A stretch of DNA of 64,000 nucleotides from Eudorina sp. 2006-703-Eu-15 (GCA_003117195.1 BDSI01000006.1:248001-312000), one strand, 5' to 3'; positions 1 through 11,268 are shown, numbered from the stretch's first letter. Numbers and translations: made by a program. Notes: generated from the letters alone by a model not told the origin.

Positions 1-732
1 AACCCTGGGGTTCGATTATAAGGCGCATGTGGAGGAGGCGCTCGGTGCGGAGGCCAAGGCAAAGGCCATTGTCGCGCTAGATATCCCTTTTGGAGATTTG
101 CTCTTAGAATTTCGGCGCAGACTGCTCTGCGATTGGTCTGCTGATTGCCTGGATCAGGATCCCAGGGGCTTCCCGGAGTACACCGATAGGGCTGGAGTGC
201 AGGGGCCGGGCGTGACAGCATGTCGGTACCTGAACTGGATGGGCCTTGCGTACACACCGATCGATCACAAGCGAAAGCTGGAGCATATGACGTCTGATAT
301 GCCGAGAAAGCATCACACGGCGCTAATGCGATTCCGGCTTGGCCGTTGGGATCTGGAGGTATCGCGGTTAGCACGGGGGCCCGGGCGCACGCCGCGCAGT
401 ACACGGACGTGCCGGGTTTGCAATAGTGGAGCGGTAGAGGACGAGCTACACGTGCTAATTGAATGTCCGGTCTACGAACCGCTACGCCGAGCGGTGGATC
501 TCCCTGATGACTCGGATATGTTCGGAATCATGTTTTTGTTTGACCAGTGCAAGCTTGGTCATTTCTTATATCAGGTGCAGAAGTTGCGGAAGGAAAAGCT
601 GCAGAGATGAGAGACTCAGCTACCTTTTGTTCTTTTGATCTTTTGTGCGCCCTTTGACGGATGACCGTTGTGGGGGAACACATGTTTATAGCCGTAAGGC
701 CTGTACAACATGTAACAACCAACCAACCAACC
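1..732 (+). mobile_element. 3' end of a LINE (non-LTR retrotransposon)
   Basis: The element is open at the left window edge. It holds the C-terminal end of a LINE ORF2-type protein, a short 3' UTR (611-710), then TGTAAC at 711-716 and a tetranucleotide tail of AACC units to about 732. The CCHC knuckle in the ORF and the simple-repeat tail are typical of 3' ends of L1-like elements. Its 5' part lies outside the window, so the exact clade is not known. Confidence 0.75.
2..610 (+). CDS. LINE ORF2 C-terminal fragment (5' partial)
   Basis: The frame is open from base 2 to the TGA at 608-610, about 202 residues. The C-terminal third carries a CCHC knuckle: CRVC, then H and C in the stretch EDELHVLIECP. 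This layout is common after the reverse transcriptase domain of non-LTR retrotransposons. The preceding region (near TALMRFRLG) fits the helical segment that usually comes just before the knuckle. The catalytic domain lies upstream of the window. A second, diverged protein end of the same kind lies at 48155-48520. The frame is intact in what can be seen, but activity cannot be judged. Confidence 0.72.
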   Translation, partial: TLGFDYKAHVEEALGAEAKAKAIVALDIPFGDLLLEFRRRLLCDWSADCLDQDPRGFPEYTDRAGVQGPGVTACRYLNWMGLAYTPIDHKRKLEHMTSDMPRKHHTALMRFRLGRWDLEVSRLARGPGRTPRSTRTCRVCNSGAVEDELHVLIECPVYEPLRRAVDLPDDSDMFGIMFLFDQCKLGHFLYQVQKLRKEKLQR

Positions 733-1127
733 CTAACGGCCGACTTGCATGTATGTCGGCCCATCAATACGAGCACTTCACTAGTAAAGTTGTGTACCCT
801 ACTACTATCCTTACTTCTGCCGGCTCCTGACTCTTGGCCCCGCGCCACGCCCATTTCCCAGACGACCAGCTTGGGGACTGTGACCTGGCAGAACTCAGAC
901 AGTACCAATCTACAGTACCAATTTGCAACTCGATGTACTCTGAAAAATTGGTGCCTCCATCATCAATGCATTTCTCGTTACTTTCAGACCATCTCAGCCA
1001 AGGAAGCTCTCCAACTGCAAGCGAATTTCCCGTGCTCTCGACCACAGCTCTCAAACAGTGGCTGGACCTCGGAGCTCAGTGAAGTCCTTGCATCTTTCGC
1101 GAACATCCTTGTTTGAGACTCTCGGCG
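733..1127. other. intergenic, presumed promoter of the Crinkler-like gene
   Basis: No coding feature is recognised. The stretch lies between the LINE tail and the ATG at 1128, and short open frames here look random. It should hold the promoter and 5' UTR of the downstream gene. Confidence 0.4.
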
Positions 1128-4100
1128 ATGGCCGACTGGTCCACGACGCTAGACGGCCTTCCTGGCTTGTCGGCGGAGCAGAAGGGCAACGCGCGACTCA
1201 TCCTATCGGAGAAATCTGAAAAGGAGGCCTTGCTGCTCGTTTCCGGGCCATCAGACGTGGCTGCCGAGGCAATCAAGGCGGTCCTTCGCAGAGCAGGTCA
1301 GTCTGGAACATCCAAGAAGCTAATACAGTCTGGTACTTCCGGAAAGCAGCTTGCGTCCATGAAAGCGTGCGCGCCTGGAACGTGCAGGGACACAGAACAC
1401 CCCCGCCGAAGAGTTGTTGCTTTCCTGTCTGCGCATCTTGACTGCCTATGTAACCCCACTTCACACGTGTATCGATCACAGTGGGAGCTGGACGTGATTT
1501 GAATGGTTGTTGGTTGCTCTGATGTTGTGCTCTGACGGCACCATTCGGGAACGGGTCAGGGAGCCTCCGTCACCCGGTTCCTAACATGGAGTTGGGGTTC
1601 CTAACATGGAGAGCTGGGAGGCCCCTCCCTGCGTTTCAGGGGCTTTTAGACCTATATGTTATGGAAACGGGACTGAGTTTTAGTCCCATCTCCGCCGCGT
1701 GTCAGCACTCCTCGCGCCCAACCCCGCATTTCACCCCACACGCCAGACCGCATCGAGCGCGTGAAGCGGCATGCAATGTTAACCTGCATGTGCCCCCCGG
1801 CCGTTCCCACGTCGTGCAGGCGCGGCGGCAGGCCCAAGCCCTGGGAGCGCGGCAGCTGCGGGTGAGTCGGTTGCCAGAGTAGTGCCGCCTTACAGGCTAG
1901 GGACCTGCGACCGCGTGTTGCTGCCATTGTGCTCGTCTAGGGCCCGCCGATCCCGTTGCAAACCCCAATCGTTGCATCTAGGCCTCAGTGCAGCTGCCGG
2001 CCCCAGGGCTAATGATCATGGCTGTTGCATGGGCCTTGGCCGCTGCCGTTGTAAGGCAAAGGTGTCAGTGTAGGTGCCCCCCGGCCGTTCCCACGTCGTG
2101 CAGGCGCGGCAGCTGGCTGGGGCTTGGGGAGCCCGTCAGGAGCCGGTGAGGTCCGAACCCTTGGGGCACACATAGGGAGTACGTGTATGTGTGCTGTCCA
2201 CGCCGCCATGTATACTCAGCGGAGCTGGGGGCTTGCGGCCCGCCGCAATGCGGTCCACGGAAAACGCGCAATGCCGTATTGCCAGTGTTGTAATCCTGCA
2301 GGCGAGGCAATCCTGCCACACCACACGGGTTTTAATCTTGCGGGCCTTCCTTCTAAGGTTCCGCCAACTGACGTGGGGGAGGACCGGACGACTGCACACC
2401 CAGGCACGGTCAAGTTCAGCCCCCATGTAACCCTTAGCTGCTCGCCTGAAACCCTGTACCACAGTGGCCAAGACAATTGCCGTAGCACATACGGTTGTCA
2501 CGCCTGGAGACTAGGATTCGACTGCCTGGCCAAGCAGCTCAATCGTTGTAGCTGCTGCCTCCCTGCGTAATCGGGACACACAATGCACCCTTAAACGCTC
2601 CTGCGTGCACCTCCATCCCCCTTGAGTGCCAGGGATCAAGCTCGTCGGCGTCAAGAGCGAGGGCCTGTGTGCACGTCAGTACCTATCTCAGCGTGCGGTG
2701 ACAGTGCAGGGCGTGCTCACGATGGTGCAAACGCTTGGAGCTGTGCTCATCAAGGCGCCACCTCAGGTACCCGTCTTGAGGCACCGAAGGAATACTGCGC
2801 CTGCACCGGGCAGGCAGCAGCCATGTTGTTGCTGAGCTGACCGTTTGCGCTACTCGTTTTAATGTGCCCGCAGTCCGGAAAAACCTCGCTGCTGCAGCTC
2901 GTGCACAAGGCGGCCGCCGCCAGTGGGAATCTGTTTCGCAACGTAGGATTCATCAGCATGGCCGGCTTCCACGAAGGTACCTCCTTCATCGACGCCCTGA
3001 AGCTCAGGTTGCCTACCACGTGGCAGCACTTCTGGGGCTCGTCGCCGGACCCGTCACCGGATTCCTCACCCAACCAGGGGCACCCTGGGGCAGGTGCGTG
3101 GGTTACTTGGGCTGGGGTGAGTTGGTGCTTGACTGGTGCACAGTTCACGCCGCTCGCTCGTTGCAGTGGGAGCAAGCGGCGGGCTGGACCTGCTCCTGGT
3201 GGACGAGGTGCAGATCTTGTACGGCAAACCCGAAGACACTTTCTGGGGTCAGGTGAAGCTGCTGCAGCAGGGGAACGCTCACGCCGGGCTGCGTATCATC
3301 ATGGCAGGTGAGAGCATGGTCCCTTGTTCGCCCTTTTCGGGCCAACTTTCCTTGGACCCCTCACTGCCTATGGTTCAATTGGTGGTTACCACACCTCGAC
3401 ACTGCTTCCACACGTTGAGTGGTCGCGGTCTTCGTCCCTTCCTGACCTAGGACCCCCTTTCTGCCCCCCTCGCTGCAAAGGCATGTACGGAAGCGCTCCC
3501 TCAGGCACCCAGGAGCCGCCCACGGTGAAGACACCGCCAGCCACGCCTGTGGCCTTCCCCCCCGAGATGACTGTGACGCTGCAGCCATCTGCCAGCCCCG
3601 AGCAGCCTTCACTGTCGCTCTCACTGCCGGAGTACAAAGAGCTGCTCTCCAGCTTCAACATGCAGTGCACCCATGGTGGCATTCACAACGCTGACCTGCA
3701 GGAGGACCTGTTTAGGGTGACAGCCGGCCAGGTGCGCGGGCCTGACTGCTCTGGGCCTTAACCCCACACCACGTTTCTCTCGCTTCTGCTGTATTTAGGA
3801 TAAGGTTTGGGCTTGTTTGCATCCTGACCCAGTATTTTGAACGTCCAGGTCGGCATGGTGACTTGCATCCTCGACCTCGTCGTGTCAAAACTTCGCAACG
3901 AGCCAATTCGCAACAAGCCCGGCGACCTGGGTTTGGCGGAGAAGGTGGCCAGGTAATTTTGCAATGGGCGGGGACGCATGCTGTGGTAGCGCGCAGTGCT
4001 GGCTTCTTGGTCTGTAACCCATCACGAACCGCAGGTACATCCTGAGCAATGAGTCGCTGTACAAGGCTCTGGGCGAGCAGCGGAGCTTCATTGAGCTGGG

Positions 4101-5088
4101 TACGCTCAACCACTACAACAAGGTGCTTGAAGTGGTGTTGGCTGGTGGCGAGATGCCATCGAACGATATAGCGGCGGCCCAGAAGCTGGAGCGGAAGGGG
4201 CTGCTGATATACGACGGAAGCAGATTCACCTTCGCCTCTCCTTTGCACGAGAACTTCTACCTCGTCCAGGTGCGGCCGAGTGGGGATGGGGGTGCAGCAT
4301 TGCGGCGTGGTAGCAGTGCAGTAGAGCATGCGTATGTTGGTATGGAGTGCGGCGCGGAGTGTCCACACAGGCCGTTGTCAGGAGGCTTCACTCCTGTGGA
4401 CTTCTCCTACCTGGTGAATCCATGGCAGATGCTTGACAGTTTGCAGTGTAATCTAGTCAAGGTCTTTCCCAACTTACGCAGGTGTACCGTGGCAGGATTT
4501 CCACCATTGAGGATACGTCGGCCGACTTTCACATGTTCATCAAACGGTCGATTCAGCGGATGAGCTCGAAACAGCTGCAAGAGTCGCTGAGCAAGGGAGC
4601 TGCCGCAGACTCCCGTGTCTATGAACGGCACTTCCAAATGGAGTGGTACAAAAGCGCTGCGGGCTTGCTGCCCAAGTCCATCTCGATTGCACCCGACGTC
4701 GGAGCGGTGGGTGACCCGCTGGGTGACCCGCACACGGCGCCAGCGTCACTCCAACAAAATCAATGCCCGTTGCCTGCAGGTGTTTGGCAGCAGCGGGTTC
4801 CTGGACTTCTACATCCGGCTGAGTCGCGAGGCCAGCTGGGGGATTGAGCTTCTCTGCAACGGTGACCGGGCTCTTGAGCATGCAGAACGCTTTAGCACTG
4901 TCGGGCGGTACGCATGTGTGCCCATGACGGCATATGCGCTCATTGATTTCCGTGAGGCGGGCAAAGGCAGGTCTTTGGTGACGGCGCTACTCCCAAAGTT
5001 CTACTACGTTACCTTCGAGGCTGGCTTCGAGACGGCGACCATCGTCACTGCAGACGCAGATCCGTGCACCGTGCGCCTGTCCCAGTAG
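1128..5088 (+). CDS. Crinkler-like protein: P-loop NTPase with C-terminal nuclease-like domain
   Basis: Spliced model of 595 aa, exons 1128-1296, 2633-2766, 2874-3093, 3167-3307, 3481-3731, 3849-3952, 4035-4269, 4482-4706 and 4780-5088. All introns are GT-AG and all phases agree. Residues 1-56 (MADWSTTLDGLPG...) form a short N-terminal header. A Walker A-like loop, APPQSGKTSL, spans the exon 2/3 junction (about residues 98-107). Walker B LDLLLVDE is at about 181-188. A winged-helix-like middle follows. The last exon carries GFLDFYI (D502), WGIELL (E516) and a later DFRE, in the order seen in the PD-(D/E)xK-like nuclease domain of Crinkler (CRN) family NTPase-nuclease proteins, which are known in oomycetes, fungi and other eukaryotes including green algae. 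Function in the alga is unknown. Intron 1 (1.3 kb) carries repeats. The exon 1 link rests on phase and composition, and the other exons are firmer. Confidence 0.72.
1576..1611. repeat. short direct duplication in intron 1
   Basis: The 16-mer GGTTCCTAACATGGAG occurs at 1576-1591 and again at 1596-1611, inside the first intron of the Crinkler-like gene. It may mark an insertion or slippage event. Confidence 0.7.
1714..2077 (+). repeat. 364-bp dispersed repeat, copy 1
   Basis: This block aligns without gaps to 8044-8407, with only scattered substitutions, mostly in the first 80 bases. A shorter, rearranged copy lies at 11088-11268, and a diverged piece of its 3' part at 10701-10790. The copy lies within intron 1 of the Crinkler-like gene, in the same orientation as the gene. 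No coding frame is shared in a convincing way, and no terminal inverted repeat or target duplication is obvious. Confidence 0.85.
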
Positions 5089-5481
5089 ATCACGCCAGCC
5101 AGCTAGCTGCCACGGATGCAGGTGGGGCAGTTGTTGTTGGGGCACTGCGTGAGTGTGTGGGACCGCACTTGATAGTGTCGAGGCCACGGTTGCATCTCTT
5201 CCCTGTTTGGTGGTGTGTGCATGCAGCTCGTTTCACTAGTTGCACTAACCGCTGCCTCCTAGGCACCTTCTGTCTGCGATGCAAGCTAAATATACGCTCA
5301 GCGTGCCCTCCACGCGGAACATCCAACCCAACCCAGCGGCAACAAGAAATATCCCTCCAGGCCGAAGGGCCAATTCGTCTGTTCGGAAGGATGAAAGAAA
5401 CCCTACAGAAGGCCAAATCTTTTTTTAGCCTCCCATCCATTTTCGCGACTGTTGTGTTCGTTATCTTTAGCTTTGCTGCCA

Positions 5482-5486
5482 TGTAA
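5482..5486 (+). terminator. TGTAA poly(A) signal of the Crinkler-like gene
   Basis: TGTAA is the usual poly(A) signal in volvocine algae. This one lies 394 bp after the stop codon, giving a 3' UTR of ordinary length for the group. No earlier TGTAA is seen after the stop. Confidence 0.55.
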
Positions 5487-6941
5487 AGCCTGGCGTGCCT
5501 GAATTGTCCCTTTCTAAACACCGCACCACCCCACATCTTGGCCGAACCGACCGCGTGAGGCTTTCCGCTTACCCAAACGTGCGCGAGGGGGAGAGCGAGG
5601 CAGAGCGTCCGCTGCGCAGACTCCCTCCAACTTCCGTGCACCAGCGACTGCCCTCTTGCTGCCATGATCGACCCCATGTGGCTGCACCGTGGCACCCAAG
5701 CTGGCCTTGCTCCCCCCCCGCCCACCCCTTGCCTCGCCCCCCTGCTGCCGTGCAGGTCCGCGGCTACCATACGCAGCGCATGCACAACCGCGTCCCCCCA
5801 TGGCTGCACATGGCAGTGGTGGGGCTGCCCGCAGTGGCGTCCTTGGGTGATTTGGGGTTCTCCGAGGCCACCACAGCCACGCCCAGCCACGCTCAACGCG
5901 TCCTGGGGCACGCCGCAGAGGCTGAAGGGTGCCGGCAACGGCGTGGGGCTCAGACTCGACTGCGACCCTGCCGCCGAGGCAGTGGCGGCGGGGATGCCGC
6001 CGATGCTGTTGCTGCCGCCAGCACAGGGCTCGACGCGGTGCAGGTGATGGGTCTGGGCGCGATGCAGCTGCTGGCGGTGGCGTCGTCGTCCACGACCACG
6101 CCCACTCTGGTGCTGCTGAACCTGGGCAGCGCCGCGCTGGCGTTGCCGGCGCAGCGCATCAGCCTGGCGGGCGCGCTCGCCGGCGCTGCCAGCGGCGGCT
6201 TTGCTGGCAGCCTGGGCAGCACGGGACGCGCTGGCGGCTGCGCCGCCGGGGGTACGGCCCTCGGCTGAGACGGCGCCCCACTGCGCAGCAGCGCCAGCGC
6301 GTCGTCTTACAGACTGGCGGCGATGTCGACCGGCATTGTGTGAGCGGTGGCGCCACAGGCAGTGAGGCCTCGCGGATGCGCCACAGTGACGGCGGCACGG
6401 TGGTGGCGGGGGTGCCGCTGCCGGCGCTAGGTAGCGGCTACTTGATCTGGGCGGCCTGGCGCTGGGGATGGTGCACGGAGACATGGGAATGGGCGGTGTG
6501 GTGACGGGCATGGGATGGGCCACAGCAACGCCGGCAGCATCTGCTGCCGCGCTGCGACATGCTGAGCAGCGGCGCGGCGACATTGGTGGCATGGGGCCCG
6601 TCGGGAACGGTGGCGCCAGCGGCGCGCTGTCGCTGCCCTCCCGGGTCGACGCTGCCTTGGCGTGCGAGGATTGTCCTAGGACGCCGCCGCCGCCAGCAGG
6701 AGCACCGCCGCGGGTTGCGGCTGCGGCAGACGGCAGCAGCAACAACTGCTGCCGTTGGCGCGCCAGAGCATCAGCCTGGTTAAACGCTGCCGGGGCTGGG
6801 CGGCGCCGGCGGGCGGATTTTTTACTGAGGCATTCTGCATTTTACTGTTAATTTCTGAGTTGACCGCTTGCTTTCCCGGCGTGTGGCATCAGTCCCCACC
6901 ATGCTAGAGGTCCCCTTGATATCCTATTCTTTCTTCAACGT
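5487..6941. other. GC-rich low-complexity stretch without a recognised gene
   Basis: The part from 5900 to 6800 is very GC-rich and full of GCC/GCG/CTG triplets, so long frames stay open on both strands by composition. On the + strand one frame (5495-6268) reads as Ala/Gly/Leu-rich, and another continues to 6504. None shows a domain, signal peptide or plausible splice structure. It could be a decayed exon of an Ala/Gly-rich protein, but there is no positive evidence. Confidence 0.4.
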
Positions 6942-7029
6942 ACCTGAAACCCGCCCACCACCATGCACACCCGACAATGGTAGACACCTGAAACCCGCCC
7001 ACCACCATGCACACCCGACAATGGTAGAC
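6942..7029. repeat. 44-bp tandem duplication
   Basis: Two consecutive, essentially identical 44-bp units begin with ACCTGAAACCCGCC at 6942 and 6986. No coding context. Confidence 0.85.
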
Positions 7030-8043
7030 CGGGCTACATAGCAGTGGCGTGGCGGTAGCTGTCCCTGCCTCTTGGGCTCTCGCTGTCCTTCCCTGATCGT
7101 TAATGGCGTGCCAAAATCAGCTCGTCAGGTCGTACCGCCTCCGAACCGGACACGACAGGAAATCATTTCATTTCGTGCCGCTATCATTTCGTGCATAAAT
7201 GTATCTTCTGGGGGCCAGCACGCTGCACCCCGGTTCTAACGGCCGGCGCCCTTGAGTGCGGGGTTGCGCCGGCACCGCCTTCCTTGGTCGTGCGCCCCAG
7301 GAGGCGCCGCGCGGGGCTGTGCGCTGGCGTGCGTCTGTGGGTGTGACGGGGATACCGCCGTTACTGGTGAAAAAATCCTCAAGCAGGCGAGAGGGAGGAC
7401 GCAAAGCTGTTAGTCTAGGCTATCAGTTGCGGCGCTTGCTGCCTGGCCAGTGGTGACCTCAAGGTGGGGCGCACGTGCGACCCGCGCTGCGCCACCCGAG
7501 GGTGAGTGCGAGGCGCCCCGTGCAGGCCCCTGTGGCTTGAACATCAATTCGTTGAAGCTGCTGGCGAGTTACGAGTTACAGTCCGTGAGAGCCGGGTGGC
7601 CATCGGCCAAGCAGTTGGGGTTGCGTTGCACCCTCGGATGATCATCACCCTCCAGAGCGTGTTTAAGCGCCTGTCGGCGCAAGATGGAGGCCCGCTTCTC
7701 CCAAACCTCATGCAAGAAGGCGGCTAAAGCATTCGGGGGTTTGATGAACAAGAGGGACACGCTTTGCCAAGCGGGTAAAAGGGCTGAGCCCCGGGAGAAG
7801 TTGCAACCCCAAAGGCCAGCAACAGCATACACAGACTTATGCGTGTAAGAACACTGCTGACCGGCGTAACTCGCCGGGAACCGGGACCATCAGCGGGCAG
7901 CGCTCAGGCGAGATGGTGTGGAATACGTTATCACGCTCGGTGCAGGGAGGTGCAGGGTGGTGCGGGGCGGCTTTCAGTACATCAGCACGCCCTCATTTGA
8001 TGTTTCATGGCACCCATAATTGCGAGGCCTGCGCCACGAGGCC
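7030..8043. other. intergenic, no gene recognised
   Basis: Only short unsupported frames occur. Nothing here resembles a known domain or RNA gene. Confidence 0.4.
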
Positions 8044-8407
8044 GCGCCCAACCCCGCACTCCACCTCACACACCAGACCGCATCAAGCGCGTGCAGCGGC
8101 GTGCAATGTTAACCTGCATGTGCCCCCCGGCCGTTCCCACGTCGTGCAGGCGCGGCGGCAGGCCCAAGCCCTGGGAGCGCGGCAGCTGCGGGTGAGTCGG
8201 TTGCCAGAGTAGTGCCGCCTTACAGGCTAGGGACCTGCGACCGCGTGTTGCTGCCATTGTGCTCGTCTAGGGCCCGCCGATCCCGTTGCAAACCCCAATC
8301 GTTGCATCTAGGCCTCAGTGCAGCTGCCGGCCCCAGGGCTAATGATCATGGCTGTTGCATGGGCCTTGGCCGCTGCCGTTATAAGGCAAAGGTGTCAGTG
8401 TAGGTGC
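8044..8407 (+). repeat. 364-bp dispersed repeat, copy 2
   Basis: Gap-free partner of 1714-2077. The sequence departs abruptly on both sides (before 8044 and after 8407), which marks the ends of the shared block. Confidence 0.85.
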
Positions 8408-9240
8408 GGAGGGCGGGCATGCACCACCGCCCCTGGCGCTTTAGGAAGTTGGGTTTCCGCACTCAGGGGTAAGACCTGCCTGTTCCATGATGCTGCTGGG
8501 TGGGGCCAACCATATGATGCTCTTTGGTTCAACGCAGCAAGCCACGGGTTTGCAAGCTGGCATGCTAGGGGCCTGCAACCTGCCGTGCTGCTGACCACAA
8601 GGCCTCCTGTTGGCCGGGGGCCGGGCCTATGGCGGTGTCAGGCTTGGTTGGCAGGGGACAGCGAGGGGTTAGAGGGTCGGGGCGGGATAGCGGCGCGTGC
8701 ATGCACAACAGACCGGGGGCCGCGTGTTTGCGTGCCAGCCAGCCTTCATCGCTGCGTATGGGATTGCTCTTTCACAAAGCAAGGGTAGGAGAACTTCGAA
8801 CTGCTGCCCTTCCAATATCGTTGCGATGGCCGCATTAACGTTTGTGGAAACGCTCGCGAGCTCTGTGCGGTGCTCTCTGCTGTGCGCGGCGGCACGCCTG
8901 TGCTAATCTGCAATGCTCCCCGGCCGCTGGCACGTTGTAGGCGCGGCGGCTGGCTTGGGCGCAGGGAGCGCGGCAGGAGCCGGTGAGTTTTGCTGGGAAG
9001 GCCCAGGGGTTTACTCACCGGCGACTTGACCTGGCTTTTTTAGGCTCATAACCCCCCCCTACCGTCTGAGTTCTCGTCTTGCGTGTGTTTGCTCTGACGT
9101 GCGTGTATCGATGCGCCACCACTCCCGCCAAACTCAACCCCGCAGCCGTTCATGCTTCGTCTAAAGCGGCTCGCAGCTACAGCCGCGTAGCGACAGTTTC
9201 ACAGCACGTTTGCGTGCACCCGCCCACGCGCGCGCGCGTG
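8408..9240. other. intergenic with a small repeat fragment
   Basis: No gene is recognised. The segment 8915-8984 resembles 2078-2160, the sequence next to copy 1 of the 364-bp repeat; both hold CCCCGGCCG and end in CAGGAGCCGGTGAG. This suggests that the repeat family is longer than the 364-bp block. Confidence 0.45.
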
Positions 9241-9270
9241 TGTATGTGCGTGTGTGTGTGTGTGTGTATC

Positions 9271-9314
<44 letters not shown>

Positions 9315-9339
9315 CGTTTGTGTGTTCGTTTGTGTGTGT
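9241..9339. repeat. (GT)n microsatellite
   Basis: About 100 bp of GT repeats with a few interruptions (TATC, TTCG). It directly borders the AC-tailed element that follows, so it reads as that element's tail on the opposite strand. Confidence 0.9.
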
Positions 9340-9470
9340 TATTTTAGCAGGCAGAACAGGAGTGCGTGATATGCGAGGGACCGAGCGGTTCCCATTAATG
9401 TGCCCGTATGCGCACATAATATACCCGTTGCCCGACCCATATAGTAAATAAAAGGCTGCGGTGTCGGAAG
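9340..9470 (-). repeat. AC-tailed dispersed element, minus-strand copy
   Basis: The reverse complement matches 38876-39010 along about 130 bp, including GACACCGCAGCC near one end, GTGCGCATACGGGC in the middle, and CTGTTCTGCCTGC just before the AC tail. Both copies end in AC repeats, like a SINE or a truncated LINE with an AC tail. A 3'-terminal piece recurs at 41726-41762. Confidence 0.75.
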
Positions 9471-10663
9471 AACGCTGTCGATTTGGCGCGCTGTTAGTTG
9501 TTGTCGCGGCGTCGCGGAAGACTACCAGCTGGTGCGGGTGGGCTGCCTTGGCCACACAGACTCACACCACAATGCTGTGCGTGCGTGCGATCCACTCGTT
9601 GTTACCCACCTGCAAGCAAAACGCCGTGTAGTCAGCACCGCCGAAGACGATCCGGAACGATGCTAAATAATGTAATCATGTGTGCGAGCGAAAGAGCGTG
9701 CATGCCAAGGCAGCAAAGGGGATGGAGTGCGGCGTCGTTGATGCATAAGTAAGGTGGCAAAATTCGTACGGCATACGAAGAACGACATGTGGGCAAAGGC
9801 AGACCTGGGAAAACGAAACAGGTAAAGCATTAACGATCAGCAAACAAGGTCAGCGTTAACGGCAGTCAGGAGGGATAGTGGGTGTGGACAGGAAGAGCGC
9901 AGTGGTGCAACAGGTTGACAACCGTAATGGTACAAATGGTTAAAATGACAAATGAGCAAAGACATTCGTGCAATGACGAAATGAATGACTTCATGCGGCG
10001 TGAGTGCGACATGCGTTATGCAATGGACGTGGTGAAAGACGTCACAAGACCCGCACACCGCTGTGGAGCTGAGAGGCTGAGATGAAAGGGCGCCGAAGCG
10101 CTGAGGAAGATACGCAGTTACGCGGCTGCGACGTATAGCTGTCGGACGGCTGGTTGGCTATGACGGCACCGGCTGTGGCGAGGCGGCGTAATCCTAACGG
10201 GCCTAACTTTCCTAAGGATAGGGGGCGGCGACCTAATGAAAGGGGACAATAACATCATGAAAAGGGGGGTAACATAATTAAAAGGGGGGACAAAATGGAA
10301 GGGGACAGTCCAGCAGGGGATCGCCCGGGCTGGTAGACGAACAAAGCGACAGAGGGCAAAGGGCAGATGTGATGGAACAAATGGTGTGTTTAGAAATGCA
10401 ACCCAAATGGGGTGTGTGTGTGTGTGGCCGGGCTCAAACAGGAGCTCCCCGGCGTATGACATGCCGGGGACTGGCACTGGCAGCGCAAACCCCGCAGCAG
10501 GCAAGTCTAAGATGTGGGTCACACAAGCCGACTGGTCATTCGGGGACGTAAGGGGTGACTGCCAGCGGCGTGTCCGGTGCAAAGATCTGCACCAGACATC
10601 AAACTAGTCCTCGAGAAACCCTGCCCCCCCAGCCCGCGAGCAACCCGTCCCCCCAGCCCAGTT

Positions 10664-10666
<3 letters not shown>
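9471..10666. other. intergenic, no gene recognised
   Basis: No supported gene. Between about 10231 and 10312 the + strand is unusually purine-rich, with repeated blocks such as AAAGGGGACAATAAC and AAAAGGGGGG. This looks like decayed tandem sequence. Confidence 0.4.

Positions 10667-10700
<34 letters not shown>
10667..10700. repeat. (GT)n microsatellite
   Basis: A clean run of GT dinucleotides that abuts a diverged piece of the 364-bp repeat. Confidence 0.9.
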
Positions 10701-10701
<1 letters not shown>

Positions 10702-10790
10702 CGCAATCTACGAGCGTTGCATTTAGGCCTCGATGCGCAGCAGCTGCCGGCCCTATCGCTTACAGTTGTGGCTGTGCGTAAGTTCATGTG
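10701..10790 (+). repeat. diverged piece of the 364-bp repeat
   Basis: It shares CGTTGCAT, TTAGGCCTC and CAGCTGCCGGCCC in the same order and spacing as 1960-2040. It is much more diverged than the copies at 1714 and 8044. Confidence 0.6.
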
Positions 10791-11087
10791 CGGACAAGTG
10801 GGCCCCTGCCGCTTGTCCTGCCAATGATTGCATATCAGGATCGCGATAGCCCTTACCCACCCGCACGCTGCACCGAAGGGCCTACGGCTGTTCTGTTTAA
10901 GAGGCGCATGTAGCTAGCAGGGGCGTTATGCAGGCCGCGTGAAGCTGCCCTGCGAGTTTGCGTCTACTCAGTTGCGACCGCAGCGGCTCCTCCCACCGGT
11001 TGTTGTAGCGTGCTTTCGTCTTGGTTTGCGATACTGGAAGCGCCCTGGGTCGACAAGCCCTGGTGCTCGGAACGCACACCCCACCTC

Positions 11088-11268
11088 TGCCGTGTGTCAG
11101 CACCCTCGCGCCCAACCCTGCACTCCACCACGCACACCAGACCGCATCAAGCGCGTGAAGGCCGAGTGGCATGCAATTCTAACCCGCATGTGCCCCCCGG
11201 CCGTTCCCACATCGTGCAGGCGCTGGCCATGGGAGCACGGCAGCTGCGGGTGAGTCGGTTGCCAAAAG
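11088..11268 (+). repeat. 364-bp repeat family, short rearranged copy
   Basis: It matches 1694-1870 with small indels, sharing GTGTCAGCAC, TGCCCCCCGGCCG and CAGCTGCGGGTGAGTC. Similarity to copy 1 starts about 20 bp further upstream than in copy 2, so the family extends beyond the 364-bp block on the 5' side too. Confidence 0.75.

Noticed and set aside
3451..3480. alternative acceptor at 3450 for exon 5 of the Crinkler-like gene
   Set aside because: It keeps the frame, but the extra ten residues break the expected junction MAG-MYGSAPS, which the acceptor at 3480 gives directly. It remains possible.
5090..6745. 551-codon open frame on the minus strand
   Set aside because: Its end is antisense to the Crinkler-gene 3' UTR, and the rest is GC-rich triplet sequence that leaves several frames open. 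Composition (Ala/Arg/Pro/His) and lack of any domain argue against coding.
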